DNA from: Metabacillus halosaccharovorans
GTDB lineage: Bacteria > Bacillota > Bacilli > Bacillales > Bacillaceae
Length of the DNA stretch: 64,000 nt
Reading direction: 5' to 3'
NCBI RefSeq assembly: GCF_002019635.1
Contig: NZ_KV917371.1
Coordinates: 868,001 to 932,000, forward strand
The translations under genes were made by a program, and so were the position numbers. Shown here piece by piece: positions 44,219 through 52,658 of this stretch (within the stretch, counting starts at the first letter, position 1; the number at the start of each line of letters is the position of its first letter). The notes beneath the pieces were generated by a model. That model did no database searches, was not told where the DNA came from, and saw only the letters and a list, made by a program, of their open reading frames with translations.

Positions 44219-45193
44219 TCATTCCTGTTCCGAATCGCTTGTTACAACTGATGAAGGACCATTTAAAAATTCATCAAGAGCTGCTTTATTTTCTTCCATA
44301 TCAATCTCTAACACTGAACCTGCATGGGAATAGCTTTCATTGGTGTATGAACCTTCAACCGGAATTGTCATTGTCTCAATATCCTCTGGTGTGTTGACAA
44401 TAAAGTCTTTTAAAAGACCTAGAACCTCAGAACCACTCACATTTGTTTCAATATATGGTTGGACTGTTCCGACTAATTTAGGAAGCTTTGTTACACCATT
44501 CACACTAATTAACTCATCTTTTAACGCATTAATCACTTCCTGTTGACGTTCTACTCGTCCAAAATCACCCTTTGCATCCGCACGGTATCGTGCATATCCA
44601 AGCAATTCTGCTCCATCAAGCATTTGCACACCAGGCTCTAAGCTTACTCCAATATTTTTTGACATGCTCTGCTGTACATCTATTTCAATTCCATTAGGAG
44701 CTAGAGTATCAACAACCTGTTGGAATCCTTTAAAGTCAACAAGTGCATAATAATGAAGATCAACCCCTAAGTTTTTCTCCAATGTTTCCCTTAATAATTC
44801 AGGACCACCTAGGAAATAGGCTGTGTTTATTTTATAATTTTTATAATCAGGTATCTCAACATACGTATCCCGCATAATGGAAACTAACTTTGCTTTCCCT
44901 TCTTTTGGGTCATATTGAGCAATCATGATCGTATCTGTTCGCGATTTCTCTTCCCCTCTTGAATCAACGCCAAGTAACAGAACATTAATTTTTCCTAGTT
45001 CCCCTACTTCAGCACCGGCAAAATCGGATGCGCCGCTTTTATCAAATCCTTCTCCTGCTGCCTGTAGACCTGTGTAATATTGATAAAATATATAACCACC
45101 AAAACCAATTATCAAAAGTAATAGAAGAAAAAAAACTCTGGCAACCTTTTTCTTTTTTTTCTTTTTATGTCGAACTTGTCTTTGATTCATCAT
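44219..45193 (-). CDS. LCP family wall-polymer transferase (second copy)
   Basis: A 324-residue LytR-CpsA-Psr protein. A very basic start (RQVRHKKKKKKK) precedes one membrane helix (17-38), and the external LCP domain has RTDTIMIAQ, SIMRDTYVEIP, YARYRADAKGDFGRVERQQEVI and the other family residues. It moves undecaprenyl-linked glycopolymers to peptidoglycan. It is a paralogue of the TagV-type gene at 8525. Its place inside the surface-protein island makes it a candidate for attaching the polymer made by the 18.6-27.8 kb operon; that is inference. Two tandem ATGs fit the AGAGG site; the second is better spaced. Confidence 0.92.
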   Translation of the reverse strand: MMNQRQVRHKKKKKKKVARVFFLLLLLIIGFGGYIFYQYYTGLQAAGEGFDKSGASDFAGAEVGELGKINVLLLGVDSRGEEKSRTDTIMIAQYDPKEGKAKLVSIMRDTYVEIPDYKNYKINTAYFLGGPELLRETLEKNLGVDLHYYALVDFKGFQQVVDTLAPNGIEIDVQQSMSKNIGVSLEPGVQMLDGAELLGYARYRADAKGDFGRVERQQEVINALKDELISVNGVTKLPKLVGTVQPYIETNVSGSEVLGLLKDFIVNTPEDIETMTIPVEGSYTNESYSHAGSVLEIDMEENKAALDEFLNGPSSVVTSDSEQE

Positions 45194-45410
45194 TTATCCT
45201 CTTTCATTAGATAGTAGATTACTAATTAGTAATTGTATCATTTTTTTCTCATTTTTAAAGTTAAATTTCAGGGTCATTTGACAAATTTAAACAAAATAAT
45301 CACTCTTGTATTCTTTCATCATTCATTATATTTTGTCTATAGGCCTAATTTTAACAATTTTGTCGAATAACTATTATTTTGTAGAAACATAAAAGAGGAG
45401 GTAACATTTC

Positions 45411-46820
45411 TTGAAAAAAAGTTTAATTCTTTTGCTATCTTTTGTGGTTTGCTTGTCCATCGTACCACAAATTTCTCTCGCAACTAGTCAATTAAATGGA
45501 TTTGAACAATTAAAAGAGATTAGTAACACAAACCAGGTCATCATCGTTAATAACAGTAGGGGAATAGGAGCTGCCGTAACAACATATGAAAGGACCAACG
45601 GCAAATGGAAAATAGCACTTCCTAAAATGGCAGCAGTCGTCGGCAAAAATGGTATTGCAAGTAAACAAAAAGAAGGAGACGGTATAACACCTGCTGGAGT
45701 ATACACACTAGGGACAGCATTTGGCTGGACAAAAAAACCAAATGGTACTAAGCTTCCATACCGCTTAACAACAGCAAATGACTATTGGGTTGATGACCCA
45801 TCTTCTGCTGACTATAACAAATGGGTAACCTATAGTGGAAATCCTAACACACGTTGGAATTCCTATGAAAAATTAAAAAACCCCCTTTACAAGTATGGAG
45901 TAACCATCGATTATAACGTGAACCCTATTGTTAAAGGAAAAGGAAGTGCCATTTTCTTACACGTTTGGAGAAGCTCAATAAGTCCTACCGCTGGATGTGT
46001 GGCCCTTTCAGAACAGAATGTTGCAAAGCTGCTTACTTGGCTTGATCCTGCAAAAAAACCAATTATTGTTATAGGAAAGACGAATCAAATAAATACTCTT
46101 TTAAATGGATATGCTGAAAAAACAGCCAGTCAATTTGTTGCAGACGCTCAAGTAAAATCAAATAAATTAAGAGGTAAATATGATGCAGCATCCATTGCTG
46201 ACATAACGATTACTCATCAATTCAGTAAAGAATATTCCGCAGCAAAAACTGCTGTTTTAAGTGCCCAAGAAAAAATCAACTTCCTTTCAGGTCCTAAAAA
46301 ACAAGAATTACAGCAAGGTTTGGAAGCTGCAAAAACTCACCAAATGAGAGCAGCACGTTTCATTGATTCTGTGAAATTTGGACAAACTGAAGTAACGACT
46401 TCCAAGGATGAAGTATATAAGATTGTGCAAAATGATACTTTTACGACAGAACTGGTCGAATCCTATCATCTATTATCAGCAAAGATAAAGAAGGAAGAGC
46501 AGTTAATAGGGAAGATATATGGTAGTGAAACACGTAAATACATGGCTGATGCACTAGTAAAACAAGCCAAAATTGTTCGTGAAACAGTCATTTATGAGGT
46601 ATCAATCTATGAATTACTAAAAGAAATAAACAACTTAATAGCCCAAAATAACCATACAAAAGCAAAAGAGGAATTAGAAAAGCTCGATCGTTTAAAGAAC
46701 CGGGCCATTGAAATTAAGAAAACAGGAAATCAATTACACCCAGGTAAATACCCTAATTTGCCAGGAATGAAAGCATATTTAGATGATTACGAGTTGGAAA
46801 CAAGAAGTAAATTAGATTAA
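45411..46820 (+). CDS. L,D-transpeptidase with SbsC-like helical domain
   Basis: A 469-residue secreted protein. Signal peptide 1-24 (ending SLAT). The YkuD-type catalytic domain covers about 40-225, with H184 (IFLHVW) and C196 (TAGCVALS). It can form 3-3 crosslinks or attach proteins to peptidoglycan. From about 235 to the end it is helical, with the module A core LIGKIYGSETRKYM, KQAKIVRETVIYEVSIYELL, RLKNRAIEIKKTGNQLHPGKYPNLPG. This arrangement resembles the M14 protein. The start is TTG after AGAGGAGGTAACATTTC. It is divergent from the LCP gene and convergent with the propeller gene. Confidence 0.9.
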   Translation: MKKSLILLLSFVVCLSIVPQISLATSQLNGFEQLKEISNTNQVIIVNNSRGIGAAVTTYERTNGKWKIALPKMAAVVGKNGIASKQKEGDGITPAGVYTLGTAFGWTKKPNGTKLPYRLTTANDYWVDDPSSADYNKWVTYSGNPNTRWNSYEKLKNPLYKYGVTIDYNVNPIVKGKGSAIFLHVWRSSISPTAGCVALSEQNVAKLLTWLDPAKKPIIVIGKTNQINTLLNGYAEKTASQFVADAQVKSNKLRGKYDAASIADITITHQFSKEYSAAKTAVLSAQEKINFLSGPKKQELQQGLEAAKTHQMRAARFIDSVKFGQTEVTTSKDEVYKIVQNDTFTTELVESYHLLSAKIKKEEQLIGKIYGSETRKYMADALVKQAKIVRETVIYEVSIYELLKEINNLIAQNNHTKAKEELEKLDRLKNRAIEIKKTGNQLHPGKYPNLPGMKAYLDDYELETRSKLD

Positions 46821-46826
46821 CTATTA

Positions 46827-46853
46827 AAAGGGCAGCCTATGCAGGCTGCCCTT
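46827..46853. terminator. Bidirectional terminator
   Basis: AAAGGGCAGCCT pairs with AGGCTGCCCTT around ATGC, between two convergent stops. Confidence 0.87.
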
Positions 46854-46860
46854 CATTTTG

Positions 46861-49248
46861 TTAAATAGAATACTTCCAAAGCCGGGCACCATCATGGAAA
46901 TAAATTGTACCGTCAGTATCCTGAATTACTTGTTTTACATCTTTCTTAGTTCGTAAAAACACAAGTTTTTTGTTATTAGGATTTAGTTTAAACATTGTTC
47001 CTTCCACTACTCCATACAAATATCCATCTTTTCCAATAAGTAACGATCCATTTGGTGAATGTCCAGAAACATCTTTTACGATTTTTTTGCTAAAAACAAC
47101 ACCCTTCGCCGGGTCGTATGCATAAAGAATTTCATCAGCCAATCCCCACACCATTCCATTATTGGCAACGGTTATCGCAGAGTAGAAGCGTATATTGCTA
47201 AATGGCATTTTCAACACGACAGGATTAGCATTCGGGTTGTTTGCAGAGACGGTAAACAGCACAGCATTTGTTTTTGACGGATCTACATTTGGCTTTCCGA
47301 AAATGGATGTTCCTCCGTATACCACCTTCTGATGTTTTGAATATGCAAGAGATACAATACTTTGATTTGGAATCAGTTTATTCTTTACAACAGTTTTATT
47401 ATTACTTACGTCCAGGATTGCCAAAGCTCCTCCAGCATATCCAGAGCGAGGAGTTGTTCCAATATACAGCTTGTTTGTACCCGGAACATTGATAACAGCA
47501 GTTGGTCGATCTTGTCCATAGCCTTGCAAATTCAACAGCTCTGTTTTTTGATTAGTTTGTGGCTGATATTCGATAATTTTTGCCTGCGGATAGACTCCCA
47601 AGTACATTTTTCCATTGATTGGAGCAGAGTCTTCCACCTGACCGGTTGTGCCTCTCGTAGTTGTTTCATTTGCATCTGAAGAATACACAGCTAAGCTTCC
47701 ATTTAAAAATCCACTGCTATAAATATTTCCACTATTATCTGTTCCAATATGATGCAATTCTATAGGTTGTGCAGGAAGCGTCATCAAATCATGCTGAAAC
47801 ACATCACTTTTGAAGCTATATGTGAAATAACGCTCGTTGTTTCCAAGCTTTCCAGCTAATGTATAGCCGTTGTTTCCCTCATTTATAAGGCTAAATGATG
47901 TAACCGTACTCGGTACTTTCCCTTTGACAACTTCTTTACTTTCTTTTGTTGTTACATCAAAGGAAAAGATTGAATTTCCATTTCCATAGTAGATAACATT
48001 CCCATGCTTTTCTGAAACACCAAACGAAGTCGCAGGGAATTCTCCTAAATATTTTTTTGAATTAACATCAAAATATAGAATTTTTGCGCTTGGGTTAACC
48101 TTTACGAACAATAAATTATCTACTACATCCAGGGATTGAATCGATTTTTCGCCTTTATACTTGCTTGGTAAAATCGATTGCTTCTTTTTCGTTTTCAAGT
48201 CAAAAGCAATAAGATCAACAGGCGAGCCTATTCCTGCAAACAGTGTATTATTCGAAGCATATGCGACACTCTTGGCATCCTTTTTTCCTGAAACAATTGT
48301 CCCATAATCATAGAATCCTTTTCCTTCTTCGTATTTGAAGGCTTTCCCTTCATTTGAAGTTACACCATAAACAGCTTTCGTTGAAGCAGAATAGTCAAGA
48401 TCCCAGATAACTGTATTATTTATCGACGTTGCTTTGCCGAGCTTTGTCAATTTCTTTGTATTTACATCATATTTATAAAGCATCTCATTTGGTGTTGTTC
48501 CGATATAGTACGTACCTGGGGAGCCTTGTTCAATCGACCACCCAGTCGTTGTATCAGCTAGTGCTTTAACATCTACTAGAGCCTTTGTATAAAGGTTTGT
48601 GACTGCTAAAGTACCAGGCATTCCTTGCAGGACTGAAAGCATTAGCGGTTCACCGTTACTGCTTGTACCAAACGCGGCTGTTGAAACATTGATATTTGTT
48701 AATTGCGGACCTAAATTTTGAACAAGATTTCCTTTTCTTACTCTTTTTTCTGCGTTGGTTAGATAGGCTGAAACCCTTGATGGAAGCTGCGCATAGCCGC
48801 CAGCCTTTTTGATTTCAACCGCTCTTTTTTTCAAGCGGTCAAGTTTCCTCAAATCACTATTTCCTTTAGAGGTGTTACCATCAAAAAAAGATCTCTCAAT
48901 GGATTCTATCAATCTTAATTGGGAGATTTCATAAATTACCCGCTCTTTGGTTATCTTTGAAGGGTTAACATATTTATTTAATAGCTTTGAACGATTTGAG
49001 CTTCCTGATACCTTTCCAATCGCTCTCTCCATTTTCCCAATTGTGTTTGTAAAGTCATTATAAAGCACATCGACTTTTTCTATATCTCCTAAATTAATCG
49101 CTTCTACGACAAGTTGATTTAGTTGAACTAGTTGCTTCCCTGCATTTTCAGCATTCTTATACGCAGCGTTTGCTGCTGAAGCCGGGTTTGACAACAAGAG
49201 AACCTGAACTAGAAGTATAGAAGCTAAAACGATTCTCATTCCTCGCAA
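46861..49248 (-). CDS. SbsC-like domain joined to a secreted beta-propeller
   Basis: A 795-residue secreted protein. Signal peptide 1-25 (ending ASAAN). Module A covers about 35-165, with AIGKVSGSSNRSKLLNKYV, PSKITKERVIYEISQLRLI and RLKKRAVEIKKAGGY. Residues 175-795 are propeller blades (YIGTTPNEMLYKYD, VIWDLDYSASTKAVYGVT, YIGTTPRSGYAGG). The propeller is paralogous to that of the 39060-41657 protein, but the wall module sits at the opposite end and is of the other type. A TTG start at 49248 is eight bases after AGGAGG. No catalytic site is evident. Confidence 0.85.
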   Translation of the reverse strand: MRGMRIVLASILLVQVLLLSNPASAANAAYKNAENAGKQLVQLNQLVVEAINLGDIEKVDVLYNDFTNTIGKMERAIGKVSGSSNRSKLLNKYVNPSKITKERVIYEISQLRLIESIERSFFDGNTSKGNSDLRKLDRLKKRAVEIKKAGGYAQLPSRVSAYLTNAEKRVRKGNLVQNLGPQLTNINVSTAAFGTSSNGEPLMLSVLQGMPGTLAVTNLYTKALVDVKALADTTTGWSIEQGSPGTYYIGTTPNEMLYKYDVNTKKLTKLGKATSINNTVIWDLDYSASTKAVYGVTSNEGKAFKYEEGKGFYDYGTIVSGKKDAKSVAYASNNTLFAGIGSPVDLIAFDLKTKKKQSILPSKYKGEKSIQSLDVVDNLLFVKVNPSAKILYFDVNSKKYLGEFPATSFGVSEKHGNVIYYGNGNSIFSFDVTTKESKEVVKGKVPSTVTSFSLINEGNNGYTLAGKLGNNERYFTYSFKSDVFQHDLMTLPAQPIELHHIGTDNSGNIYSSGFLNGSLAVYSSDANETTTRGTTGQVEDSAPINGKMYLGVYPQAKIIEYQPQTNQKTELLNLQGYGQDRPTAVINVPGTNKLYIGTTPRSGYAGGALAILDVSNNKTVVKNKLIPNQSIVSLAYSKHQKVVYGGTSIFGKPNVDPSKTNAVLFTVSANNPNANPVVLKMPFSNIRFYSAITVANNGMVWGLADEILYAYDPAKGVVFSKKIVKDVSGHSPNGSLLIGKDGYLYGVVEGTMFKLNPNNKKLVFLRTKKDVKQVIQDTDGTIYFHDGARLWKYSI

Positions 49249-49419
49249 GTTATAAACCTCCTATTATTACCTTAAAGTAATATCAATCATAGTTTTGGAC
49301 TAATAAACCCCAACATATTACCTAAAGCTCCTTATTAACATGTAATGTATTTGACAATTCCTTAAACCCTAGGTATATCGTACCACAAAACCCCTAAAAT
49401 TCCCTTCCGAATAAAAATA

Positions 49420-49445
49420 AGCCCCACAACTTTTTTTGTGGGGCT
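49420..49445. terminator. Terminator of the lipoprotein gene
   Basis: AGCCCCACAA pairs with TTGTGGGGCT. On the minus strand TTATTTTT follows. Confidence 0.85.
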
Positions 49446-49450
49446 ACACA

Positions 49451-49921
49451 TTAATTTAATACAGCAATACTCTTTAATATATTTTGACCATTCTCATCAA
49501 TATAATAATCTATATTCACTTTACTACCTTCCTTAATTGAATCAAAATCAACATCTGATTCAAGAGTTTGGAAGATCACCGTTTCTTGGTCTGCTGTCTC
49601 GATTTCAATGCTGTGTGTATCTGCTTGTCCTATGTAGATAGCTTCTGATTCCTTCATGATCTCTGGTTCTTCTGTATTTTCCTCAGCTGTTCCTTCTTCT
49701 GTTGACCCTTCAGTTGTTTCTTCTTCTGTAGGCTCCTCAGTTACCTCTTCTGTATTCTCTTGAGGTTCTTCTGTTTCTGTAACTTCTTCATTATTATCTG
49801 TTGTTTCTTTTTCTTCTACTGCATTTTCTTCCGTTGGTTCGTTCGTATTTTGCGATACATCAGTTCCACATCCTGCAAGGAAAATGGAGGTTAATAAAAA
49901 TAAAGCAGCTAGCATTCTCAT
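49451..49921 (-). CDS. Lipoprotein with acidic Glu/Thr linker
   Basis: A 156-residue protein. The signal peptide ends in the lipobox LAGC (Cys 18), so it is lipid-anchored outside. Residues 25-88 are a low-complexity Glu/Thr-rich stretch, a long acidic tether. The last 65 residues form a small beta-rich domain (YIGQADTHSIEIET...NIDYYIDENGQNILKSI) like OB-type or PepSY-like lipoprotein tails; I do not recognise the family. A good sigma-A promoter precedes it and a terminator follows, so it is monocistronic. Confidence 0.85.
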   Translation of the reverse strand: MRMLAALFLLTSIFLAGCGTDVSQNTNEPTEENAVEEKETTDNNEEVTETEEPQENTEEVTEEPTEEETTEGSTEEGTAEENTEEPEIMKESEAIYIGQADTHSIEIETADQETVIFQTLESDVDFDSIKEGSKVNIDYYIDENGQNILKSIAVLN

Positions 49922-49951
49922 TATATATCACCTCATAATCGTATTAGGAAT

Positions 49952-49980
49952 ATGATAACAACAATGTCGAAAATGGTCAA
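49952..49980 (-). promoter_or_regulatory. Sigma-A promoter of the lipoprotein gene
   Basis: On the minus strand TTGACC, a 17-base spacer and TATCAT lie about 30 bases before the ATG. Confidence 0.72.
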
Positions 49981-50155
49981 AATGACAATTTTTTTAAAAC
50001 AGACAAAAATATTGTGAAACTATGTCGATATAAAAGTATATCCTGACAAATCTATATAAATATTTAGTTAATTCGCTCCACTATTTTACATAATTTTCAA
50101 TGTTCTTTTACTATAATTATTTATAAGGTTCATAACTTAATAGGTGGTGTTTATT

Positions 50156-51523
50156 TTGAAACGAGTGGGCATATTTTTTATTTTATTCATTAGTTTTTTT
50201 GCTTTTTTTCAACAACCTGCGGAAGCTTCAGGTGATCAATTAATCATTATTAACAAAAGCACCAATAAACTGGCTTTTTTTGATGACGGAAAGCTTATCA
50301 AGGTATTTAATGTTGCAACAGGCAGACGTGACTCCTATACTCCAGAGGGGAAATTTAAGATCGTAAACAAAATCAAAAACCGTCCTTACTACAAGGAAAA
50401 TATCCCGGGCGGTGATCCCAGAAACCCTCTTGGTGACAGATGGCTTGGACTAGATGCAAGAGGTACATATGGTACAACATATGCAATCCATGGTAACAGC
50501 AACGAAAGCTCAATAGGGAAGTATGTCAGCTCAGGCTGTGTGAGACTGCATAACAACGAAGTTAGATGGCTTTTTGGTCAGTTAAACCTTTACACAACAG
50601 TCATTATTACTGATTCAGGAGCTTCCTTTGAGAAATTAGCTGTCGAGCATGGGTATCTCGATCAAAACCTGTTAAATAAGCAACTAGCAGAAAAAGCAGG
50701 GAGTAAGTTGCTCAGCGAATTATCAGCCTATAACTCTGCAATAAATTCAGGATCCATTTCAAAGATTAATAGTTTATATGATCGTCTAACATCCCAGCTT
50801 AAAGCAACAGAACTGGCAACCGGAAAGGTTAGTGGAAAAAGCAATCGAGAAATACTTGAAGCAAAATACATCCGGCCTTCCAAAATTGCCATTGAACGTA
50901 CGATTTATGAGGTATCACAATATCGATTACTGAATGACGTGGGGGTACTCATTTCTAAAAATAAAATTAGTACAGCCGAAGATCAATTGTCGAAGCTGGA
51001 AAGACTGAAAAAGCGTTCAATCGCTATTAAAAAGGCAGGAAATTATAAAGCATTACCTGCAAACGTTGATCGGTCACTTCTAGCCTTAAAAGCAACAAAT
51101 GAAGGAAACATTATGAACACAACACTAGCTCAGTTTAATCAAACAATCTCAGCTGGAAAAATCGGAACCATTAACAGCCAATATGATTCCTTCACAAAAA
51201 AATTGCGAGCAACGGAAATCGCAATTGGTCAAGTGTACGGCAGCACCAATCGTAACAATCTCGGCGATATGTATATTACACCTTCAAAGGTGGCAGTTGA
51301 ACGGGTTATTTATGAAGTCTCTATCTATCGTCTATTAAACGAGATTTATTGGTTACTCGATGATAACAAATTAAATCAGGCAAGAAATGAATTTTCAACG
51401 CTTGACCGTCTAAAACGAAGAGCCATCGAAATTAAAAAGAATGGTGGCTATCAATCTGTTCCTGACTCGATTTCAAGAAGTTTATCATCGTTTGAGAATA
51501 GATTAAAAACACAAGTAAAGTAA
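50156..51523 (+). CDS. L,D-transpeptidase with two SbsC-like modules
   Basis: A 455-residue secreted protein. Signal peptide 1-24 (ending PAEAS). YkuD domain at about 27-150, with H112 (YAIHGNS) and C128 (SSGCVRLHN), the classical motif. Two tandem module A copies follow: about 180-300 (TGKVSGKSNREILEAKYI, RPSKIAIERTIYEVSQYRLL) and 310-450 (IGQVYGSTNRNNLGDMYI, TPSKVAVERVIYEVSIYRLL). Each ends with RLKxRxIxIKxxG. It is the only protein here with two copies. I prefer TTG at 50156, eight bases after AGGTGG; two GTG codons upstream overlap that site. A strong terminator follows. Confidence 0.9.
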   Translation: MKRVGIFFILFISFFAFFQQPAEASGDQLIIINKSTNKLAFFDDGKLIKVFNVATGRRDSYTPEGKFKIVNKIKNRPYYKENIPGGDPRNPLGDRWLGLDARGTYGTTYAIHGNSNESSIGKYVSSGCVRLHNNEVRWLFGQLNLYTTVIITDSGASFEKLAVEHGYLDQNLLNKQLAEKAGSKLLSELSAYNSAINSGSISKINSLYDRLTSQLKATELATGKVSGKSNREILEAKYIRPSKIAIERTIYEVSQYRLLNDVGVLISKNKISTAEDQLSKLERLKKRSIAIKKAGNYKALPANVDRSLLALKATNEGNIMNTTLAQFNQTISAGKIGTINSQYDSFTKKLRATEIAIGQVYGSTNRNNLGDMYITPSKVAVERVIYEVSIYRLLNEIYWLLDDNKLNQARNEFSTLDRLKRRAIEIKKNGGYQSVPDSISRSLSSFENRLKTQVK

Positions 51524-51527
51524 GGAT

Positions 51528-51562
51528 AAAAGCTACTCACCTATCGTGTGAGTAGCTTTTTT
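51528..51562 (+). terminator. Terminator after the L,D-transpeptidase gene
   Basis: AAAAGCTACTCAC pairs with GTGAGTAGCTTTTTT around a short loop. Confidence 0.9.
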
Positions 51563-51721
51563 CGTGTTTATTACCTCAGAATAGTGTATTTTCACACCAA
51601 TAAACTTTAATTTATAAAAGTTCTTTAAAAAAGGATGAAACCACATCGATAATCTACTAAATATTTCCGAATTACCACCGATATATATAGTAAAAAAGTC
51701 TGTGAAAGGTTGTTCGTCACC

Positions 51722-52600
51722 ATGTCAAAACTACTACCCTTTCTAGTAATATTCATGACTGTCATTTGTTTTGGAGTATGGTTTACTGTTTTTCTGGTTT
51801 TTTCTGAAAACAAAAAAGAAACTACAGTTGATGAAGTTGATGAAGAAATCTCTGGTATTGTTGAAGATGAAGCCTTAATTGCTGATACATCAAAATTGGA
51901 AACACAACCAGAAGCAACTGAGCCAGCGTTGATTGAAGAAGAACCAATAAAAGAGCCTGCAACTGAACAAAAGTCACCGGAAAAATCAAAAGTAACAAAG
52001 CCCTCAGAACCAACAAAAAAATCTACCGCAGACCCGCCAAAAACATATCGTTTATATGAAACGTTTTTCCCGGATTTTTACGAGTGGTTTGACCAGGTAT
52101 CGGGTACAGATGTGATGCCTCCTGTTTATGAGGACTATGAGCTTGACCAGTATTATATCCAGTTTGTTGAACAGAATTTTCCTGATGTTCAAAATAAGCT
52201 ATTTTCTTTTAATCGCTATTTTCAGTATTTTGGCGAAGAGCTTCCTACAAACGGGACAAGTGTAGAGCCTGACATGTTTGAACTGAAGGAAAAGGCTGAC
52301 ATTCTAACAGATATTACGCTAAGCGGTGTAAGTGAGCCGCATACGTCTTGGCTGACAAAAGAGCTCGGGGAAGCTTATAAAAACTATCTTAATATAGCAG
52401 AAAGATATATGTACCATGTCAGAATTACCATTGATGACGAAGTGTTTGAACCTGTTCATACATATGAATACACCGCGTTTTTCCGGGAGGATTTAACTGA
52501 GCAATCAAATGTTATTCAACAATTACTAGACGAATCTAAAAGGAAACTGGAAGAAGAAAAAAAACGAATAGAAAATGGACAAGTTACGTTCGAGTACTAA
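51722..52600 (+). CDS. Single-pass membrane protein of unknown function
   Basis: A 292-residue product. One membrane helix covers about 5-27 (FLVIFMTVICFGVWFTVFLVF). A Glu/Pro/Lys/Thr-rich spacer covers about 30-105, then an external domain of about 185 residues rich in aromatic and acidic residues (FFPDFYEWFDQVSGTDVMPP, YYIQFVEQNFPDVQNKLFSFNRYFQYF). The C-terminal 30 residues are helical and charged. No catalytic motif or known family is recognised. The ATG at 51722 has only a weak upstream GAAAGG; a TTG 12 bases upstream is the alternative. It lies between two module A protein genes. Confidence 0.75.
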   Translation: MSKLLPFLVIFMTVICFGVWFTVFLVFSENKKETTVDEVDEEISGIVEDEALIADTSKLETQPEATEPALIEEEPIKEPATEQKSPEKSKVTKPSEPTKKSTADPPKTYRLYETFFPDFYEWFDQVSGTDVMPPVYEDYELDQYYIQFVEQNFPDVQNKLFSFNRYFQYFGEELPTNGTSVEPDMFELKEKADILTDITLSGVSEPHTSWLTKELGEAYKNYLNIAERYMYHVRITIDDEVFEPVHTYEYTAFFREDLTEQSNVIQQLLDESKRKLEEEKKRIENGQVTFEY

Positions 52601-52658
52601 TGTGTACAAAATCCAGCAAATGGATTTTTCTATATAAATATATATTTGGGGGAATTTG

